Positions 25,072 through 29,360 of a stretch of 29,360 nucleotides of DNA are shown here, one piece after another. This DNA comes from JANXSS01 sp043729515 (GTDB lineage Bacteria > Pseudomonadota > Gammaproteobacteria > Burkholderiales > Burkholderiaceae_D). Under the pieces are notes generated by a model. The model searched no databases and had not been told where the DNA came from. It saw nothing but the letters and a program-made list of their open reading frames with translations. The stretch spans positions 1 to 29,360 of the forward strand of contig JAYTLK010000158.1 in NCBI GenBank assembly GCA_043729515.1, read 5' to 3'. Position numbers and translations under genes: made by a program. Numbering within the stretch: position 1 is the stretch's first letter; each line of letters starts with the position of its first letter.

Positions 25072-25479
25072 ATGCAGCAGGCACTTCGCGTGATCGGGTT
25101 GCATGCGCCAACTCAGCCTACCGTGGTCTCATCCGGCGCGATGCATGCCGCTACGGCAAGTATCGAAATTTTTTTGATACCGATCGAAAATCGGCGACCT
25201 CGTTCGTGCGATTTGGCGCAAGATGGTGGCACGAACGCGGACCCAACTGCGCGATCGCTTGCCGATTGCGGCGGAACCAATCTTCTGATCGGAACATACA
25301 TGGACAAGGGACCTCCCCCGCGCATCAATCGACGGATCGACAATCACAGCCGCGTCGCCGTCAGTCAGGGGCTGGCTTTGCAGGAAATGCTGGGCGATGT
25401 CGCAGCCGCAGCTTTCTTGCACAAACAAAAGGTCGCGCCAGTTGTCATTGACGTGGTGTTGACGCGCCGTGATCGGTGA
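25072..25479 (+). CDS. Possible hypothetical protein
   Basis: An ATG at 25072 with TAGGA five to six bases upstream opens 135 codons. The product has no recognised domain. Its C-terminal half (SQGLALQEMLGDVAAAAFLHKQ, then VAPVVIDVVLTR) looks foldable, but the N-terminal half is irregular. The opposite strand is also open in part, so coding is uncertain. The remainder of 24906-25620 holds nothing I can support. Confidence 0.3.
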   Translation: MQQALRVIGLHAPTQPTVVSSGAMHAATASIEIFLIPIENRRPRSCDLAQDGGTNADPTARSLADCGGTNLLIGTYMDKGPPPRINRRIDNHSRVAVSQGLALQEMLGDVAAAAFLHKQKVAPVVIDVVLTRRDR

Positions 25480-25619
25480 TCGTCACGGGGCCACATCAGG
25501 ATGCAGGCAGCCCGGAAAAGGATCGTCAATCCACCGATGTCGTAACAGCGTTCTGATGAAGTGATGTACCAGATGATTTGCCTGGACCACTCGACGACGG
25601 GGCCGGCAAACACGATTTC

Positions 25620-26378
25620 CTAGTGTCTGGAGTTACAAATTCGCAGACAAAATCGCTCAACGCTTGCCAGAATCGCATCAGCCGATTTGGTCCATACAAA
25701 CGATTCAGGTTCGGCGTTATTTTTTTGACGTAATCGCGTATGGCATCTTCCAATGCTCTTGTGGAGCGATGCGTTCCACGGCGTATCCATTTTTCAGTCA
25801 AGGTGGCAAACCAGCGCTCGACTTGATTGAGCCACGATGCCGATGTCGGCGTGAAGTGAACATGGAAGCGGGGATGCCGCACGGACCATTGCCGTGAGCG
25901 AAGGATCGACATGCAGGCCGTCGGTGTTACGGGTCATTTCAACGAACAACGGATCGGTGGACAGCTTGAACGTTTCCCGATGATGCGGCTGCAGGCCGAA
26001 CGCGCGCCAGACCCTGCTGACTGCGGTTTGCGAGAGTTTCGCCTCCTTTGCCATCATGCGCGTGCTCCAGTAAGTCGCGTTCATCGGCTGCGTCTCCAGG
26101 GTCGTGGCAATGACGGCATCCACCCGTGCGTGATCGACCGTTCGCGGGGCGCCCGAGCGCGGAGCGTCCACCAATCCATTGAGGCGTAGTTTCAAAAATC
26201 GCCCGCGCCACTTGCTGGCAGTCTGCTTCGTAATATTGAGGCGCATGGCAACAGCCTTGTTTGCGCAACCCTCAGCACAGGCAAGAATGATGCGCGGACG
26301 CAGAGCAAATCCCTGCGCCGTCTTGGGCCGTCTTGCCCAAACCTGCAGTTGCTCCAATTCGTCGCCACCTTCTGACAC
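25620..26378 (-). pseudogene. IS630-family transposase, internal deletion plus A7 frame change
   Basis: The GTG at 26378 begins an intact helix-turn-helix part (LRPRIILACAEG, ITKQTASKWRGRFLKL, YWSTRMMAKEAKLSQTAVSRVWRAFGL). The frame then reaches DPLFVE and AMV, where a deletion near 25881-25892 of roughly 110 codons removes the VDEKSQ and MDNY catalytic aspartates. Downstream, in another frame, HPRFHVHFTPTSASWLNQVERWF keeps the catalytic Glu region. At 25720-25726 an A7 run (minus strand) breaks the frame again. A -1 shift restores the usual end, FVWTKSADAILASVERFC, stopping at 25620. Without the aspartates the protein cannot be an active DDE transposase. Confidence 0.85.
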
Positions 26379-26401
26379 TGTCCGTATGCGTCCAGCACCT
26401 A
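25621..26401 (-). mobile_element. IS630-family insertion sequence remnant, internally deleted
   Basis: The element is about 781 bases and bounded by imperfect terminal inverted repeats: TAGTGTCTGGAG at 25621-25632, and TAGGTGCTGGAC read inward on the minus strand from 26401. These match at TAG and CTGGA. Both outer ends are TA, as expected for IS630/Tc1-type insertion at TA. Intact relatives are about 1.1 kb, and the missing length fits the gap in the transposase. It cannot move by itself. Confidence 0.8.
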
Positions 26402-26461
26402 ACGAGCGGGCCTAAGGCTTGTTGCATGCCGATAGCATGGCTGCAATATCCAACTGGGGGC

Positions 26462-26821
26462 TTGAACCACGTAAACGATCTTGACACGCTAGCCAAGCTA
26501 GTCGACGCACTCGAACCGTGGCGCGGGCAACGCGTTTTCGTCGGCGGGTGGGCACATCGAATCCACCAGTTCTCTCCACGCGCCAACCAGCTCGAATACG
26601 AGCCGGTTTTTACCCGCGACACGGACCTGGCCTTCGCCAGCGATGCCGTCATCGAAGGCGATATCAAGACCGCGCTTGAAAGCCATGGCTTTACCGAGCA
26701 GCTGACCGGCGAGCTCAGGCCACCGGTCGCGCACTACACGCTGGGTAACGAACAAGGCGGCTTCTACGCCGAATTTCTGACGCTGCTCAGCGGCAGCGGC
26801 CGCAAGGCCGAGGTTTCTCGG
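26462..26821 (+). pseudogene. Truncated nucleotidyltransferase-fold gene (GSU2403-like)
   Basis: From a TTG at 26462 the frame encodes about 120 residues resembling the N-terminal part of GSU2403-type nucleotidyltransferase-fold proteins: LAKLVDALEPWRGQRVFVGGWAHR, then FTRDTDLAFASD with the paired Asp of the nucleotidyltransferase site, ESHGF, RPPVAHYTLG and GFYAEFLTLLSGSG. After GSGRK the similarity ends and the frame runs on as unrelated sequence to 26983, so the C-terminal half is missing. It starts 60 bases from the IS630 remnant, which suggests rearrangement nearby. Such proteins sometimes act in toxin-antitoxin-like pairs, but this copy is probably dead. Confidence 0.55.
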
Positions 26822-26954
26822 AGCACTTCTGATGAACGGGATTCTGGTGCGGCCAATGTACGTCGGGCAGCCAACGCCGCTACACTGCACATTGGCATTC
26901 CACGGCAAGCAAGCCGGCGTTATTGCAGGCAGCGACTTTTTACGGATACCGATC

Positions 26955-27704
26955 ATGTACCGCACCCGCCACACCAGCCGTAAGCTACCGATCCTGCTGG
27001 CCTGCCTGTGGGCGCTGTCGCTGCCAGGCGGCAGTGTTGATGCCATGGCACAGGTAGTGGCTGAGACGCGCTATGAACGCAGCGTACCCAGCCCGGATGG
27101 CATCGGCAAGCGCTACATGGGCCGCGAGATCGCCGGCGTGATGGGATGGGAAGGCGCTCAATGGCTTGAGCGCGAAAGCCGCGCACGTGAGGAGCGGCCG
27201 GAATTGCTGCTGCGGGAACTTGCATTAGCATCCGGCATGACGGTGGCCGACATCGGCGCCGGCACCGGCTACTACACCTGGCAGCTGGCGAAACAGGTCG
27301 GGCCCGGCGGACGCGTGTATGCAGTCGACGTGCAGCCGGAAATGATCAGCTTGCTCGACAGCCAGATGGCAAAACGGGGCGTGCGCAACGTGGTCTCGGT
27401 GCTCGGCAGTGAAACCACCGTCAGGTTGCCGCCGGTCAGCATCGACCTGGCGATCATGGTCGACGTCTACCACGAGCTCGCCTATCCCTCGGAGATCCTC
27501 GAGAGCATCGTCGGCGCCCTGAAGCCGGGCGGGCGCGTTGTCTTCGTCGAATATCGGGCCGAGGATCCGGCGGTCGCCATCAAGCCGCTGCACAAGATGA
27601 GTCAAGCGCAGGTGCGACGTGAAGCCACGGCGCATGGTCTGAAGTGGGAACGCAGCATCGAATCGCTGCCGATGCAGCATGCGATCGTCTTTCGCAAGCC
27701 CTGA
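26955..27704 (+). CDS. Class I SAM-dependent methyltransferase with signal peptide
   Basis: The ATG at 26955 opens a 249-residue protein. A basic start and hydrophobic stretch (RKLPILLACLWALSLPGG) end near DAMAQ, which looks like a signal peptide. The methyltransferase fold follows: VADIGAGTGYYTW (motif I, about residues 97-109), VYAVDVQPEM (acidic residue binding the ribose), DLAIMVDVYHELAYP (motif IV) and LKPGGRVVFVEYRAED (post-motif). A periplasmic methyltransferase is odd because SAM is cytosolic, yet similar genes are common in beta-proteobacteria. The segment may instead anchor it in the membrane. Upstream starts at 26832 or earlier lack a signal-like beginning. Confidence 0.85.
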   Translation: MYRTRHTSRKLPILLACLWALSLPGGSVDAMAQVVAETRYERSVPSPDGIGKRYMGREIAGVMGWEGAQWLERESRAREERPELLLRELALASGMTVADIGAGTGYYTWQLAKQVGPGGRVYAVDVQPEMISLLDSQMAKRGVRNVVSVLGSETTVRLPPVSIDLAIMVDVYHELAYPSEILESIVGALKPGGRVVFVEYRAEDPAVAIKPLHKMSQAQVRREATAHGLKWERSIESLPMQHAIVFRKP

Positions 27705-28099
27705 GCGCAAACTTTCTTACTTTCGCTATTGATGATTTCGGGTTGCAGGCTGCTGCTGATGCAGACATTGCCAAAGCCGCGATTAAATGGCGCCGTTTAG
27801 GAACCTGATCCCTGGTACTGAATGCGACCAATGATGTCGTCCTGGCCGTCCACGTCGGGCGGGCAATCGCCTTGTTTCAGTCGGCGCCTGTGGTGTTTCG
27901 GCATCACCACGAAGAACCCGATGCAAGTACGGTCCGACGTTTGTGGGGGCGGACGCGCGTCAATTTCAACACGGGACTTGCGCGGCATTTGAGCAACCAG
28001 GGCTTGGCCGGCGTGCTGGCGCATAGATGGGCCATGGACGCGGGCATCATATGTTTGTCACGCTGGCGCGGACCTGTGAGCAGAGCGGTTCGTGGATGG
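27705..28099. other. Intergenic stretch with no supported gene
   Basis: Between the methyltransferase and the IS5-family remnant there are only short open frames on both strands (for example 27797-28024 minus, 75 codons) without ribosome sites or recognisable domains. It may be old mobile-element debris. Confidence 0.4.
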
Positions 28100-28929
28100 T
28101 GTTCTCCCTATGCTTTGGACCGCCTGACAAAACCGTGCAATGAACCGCAGACAGATAACCGAACGAGCGGGCGAGAGGAATGCCTGATGGATATCGCCAT
28201 GTCGTTCGTATCGAATGCGCAGCCTGCAGAAACGGTGCAGCCATCCGAGCGTTCGTTCGCCAACCCAGCGCAACTTCCCAAGGCGTTGACTGATTCGACA
28301 CCGTGCCGGGCGATCCGCGGGGCGACCCCACGGCTGCGAAGCCAGATACGGTAGCACCGGTCGTCATAACCCTTGTCAGCATGAAGTTTTCAGGGTGCTG
28401 GCGCGGCCGTCCTGCCGGACCGGTTACCGCTGGCAGTGCCATGAGCAGCGGTTGCAGCATGTACGAGTCATGGACACTGGCACCCGATATCCGGGCCACC
28501 AGCGGCAGCCCCCGCTGGTCGACAATGACGTGATGCTTGCAACCGAGCTTGCCGCAATCGGTAGGGTTTGGGCCATTTTCGCTGTCCCCGGGGGGGGGGG
28601 ATGGCACGCTGGCAGAGTCATTACTGGCGCGCTCCCATTTCGATCTGATCGTATTCCCGCAATCGCTGAAGCATCGCGTCATGCAACTGTTGCCAAAGTC
28701 CGGCCTGTTGCCAGTCGCGAAGCCTTCGTCAGCATCTCATTCCAGAACCACACCCCAGTTCCTGTGGCAGGTACTCCCAGAGAAGGCCTGTGCGCAGCAC
28801 GAACAGAATGCCGGTTAGTGTTGCACGATTATCCAGTCGCGGGCGCCCGCCTTTGGGCGACGGCGTATGAACGGGAATCAGGGGTTCGATGATGGTCCAG
28901 AGTTCATCTGGAAGGATTGGCTTTGCCAT
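28100..28929 (-). pseudogene. Decayed IS5-family (IS427-like) transposase
   Basis: The start at 28929 encodes AKPILPDELWTIIEPLIPVHTPSPKGGRPR and continues as an IS5-type transposase to GSGMRC, where TGA (28729-28731) replaces the expected Trp codon. The same frame then goes on (RRLRDWQQAGLWQQLHDAM). An extra base near 28638 shifts the frame into WERASNDSASVPS, a missing base near 28400 follows (LHADKGYDDRCYRIWLRSRG), and another missing base lies near 28290 before LRWVGERTLGWLHRF. The end is near 28100. An 11-G run (28590-28600) lies in it. With one stop and three shifts it is clearly dead. Terminal repeats were not identified. Confidence 0.85.
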
Positions 28930-28983
28930 GATGTCGCACCAGGAAAACGATCATCTTGCTTCGACCAGTACAGGCCACATTTG

Positions 28984-29037
28984 TTTAACCAGCGTCGGTA
29001 TTGTCAGGCGCTCTAAACAGCGTCGGTATTGTTAGGC
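28984..29037. repeat. Two 26-bp near-identical direct repeats
   Basis: The segment 28984-29009 and the segment 29012-29037 match at about 23 of 26 positions. The shared core is AGCGTCGGTATTGT followed by C or T and then AGGC. They are spaced exactly 28 bases apart start to start, just outside the IS5-family remnant and at the beginning of an AT-rich region. They could be an element end, iteron-like binding sites or a local duplication. Confidence 0.85.
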
Positions 29038-29360
29038 ACTACTAGACCAATACTGAACATAAGATTATATTCTTTACGACAACTATTAAAAATTTGCAAA
29101 TGGCACCCTGCTAAGCCAAAGAAATCTTACCCTTGGCTTGCGAGTGCCTTAACGAGCAACAAAGTTGGAGCAAAATCTACAGCACACTACGCAATAACTT
29201 TCAATTTGCGCGGAAAATTTTTTATCAAGAATACCATCCCCACTATCCGATTTCCTACCGATCGAAAACATGTCAATTTTGTTCATGCATTTTGACCAAT
29301 TATCACCTGCAGCATAGACTGTAGTGGCCAAATCGCTAACGATCGCCCGTAAGAGATAAA
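29038..29360. other. AT-rich terminal stretch with no supported gene
   Basis: This end of the window is clearly more AT-rich than the rest. Its only long frame (29029-29295 plus, 88 codons) has no ribosome site or familiar domain. A small inverted repeat, AAGCCAA near 29113 and TTGGCTT near 29132, is present. It is probably part of an acquired segment continuing beyond the window. Confidence 0.4.

Noticed and set aside
28983..29037. An integron attC-like pair: GTTTAAC at 28983-28989 fits RYYYAAC and GTTAGGC at 29031-29037 fits GTTRRRY
   Set aside because: The sequence between them is a direct, not inverted, repeat and cannot fold into the attC hairpin. No integrase or cassette array is present.
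28984..29037. A short CRISPR array
   Set aside because: There are only two units, with no spacers between them beyond two bases, and no cas genes.
29029..29295. An 88-codon plus-strand frame
   Set aside because: It starts inside the direct repeat, lacks a ribosome site, and its composition simply reflects AT-rich DNA.

Overview
The window looks like chromosomal DNA of a beta-proteobacterium, most likely Burkholderiales and perhaps Oxalobacteraceae. This is inferred from the GC-rich coding style, a PEP-CTERM protein, a DUF3305/DUF3306-type formate dehydrogenase cluster and a DUF1800/DUF1501 pair. No rRNA, tRNA or CRISPR array was seen.

Positions 1-6609 hold mostly independent housekeeping or exported genes. 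They are a 5'-truncated GDSL esterase with a PEP-CTERM tail, an NAD(P)-binding beta-hydroxyacid dehydrogenase, an unrecognised minus-strand gene, an exported MetX-fold hydrolase, a RecX-like regulator without recA beside it, a DUF6232 membrane protein and a DUF1232 protein.

Positions 6939-17086 form one long minus-strand operon for a membrane-bound, Tat-exported formate dehydrogenase. In transcription order it runs: DUF3306 protein, poly-[4Fe-4S] protein, TorD-like chaperone, small Tat-signal protein, catalytic alpha subunit (Cys, not selenocysteine, at the metal), four-cluster beta subunit, small lipoprotein, cytochrome b gamma subunit, a second lipoprotein, a small secreted protein and a DUF3305 protein. 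Several genes overlap by ATGA or a few bases, so translation is probably coupled. Formate would be oxidised in the periplasm and electrons passed through beta to the gamma haems and the quinone pool. The chaperone and Fe-S protein probably serve maturation. Three small exported proteins of unknown role sit inside the operon, and DUF3305 and DUF3306 lie at opposite ends of it.

Positions 17262-23233 read in the plus direction: a secreted DUF4142 protein, an orphan branched-chain-amino-acid-type periplasmic binding protein, a gap of about 580 bases, and a DUF1800-DUF1501 pair.

From about 23340 to the end the region is accessory in character and AT-richer in places. It has a WalW-like polysaccharide deacetylase, small orphan genes, an internally deleted IS630-family element (25621-26401), a truncated nucleotidyltransferase-fold gene, an exported methyltransferase, a decayed IS5-family transposase with one stop and three frameshifts, and a final AT-rich stretch with two 26-bp direct repeats. 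I did not find a clearly new defence or mobile system. The most unusual items are the extra exported proteins of the formate dehydrogenase operon, the Thr/Met-rich mini-ORF before the MetX-fold gene, and the A7 slip site in the IS630 remnant.
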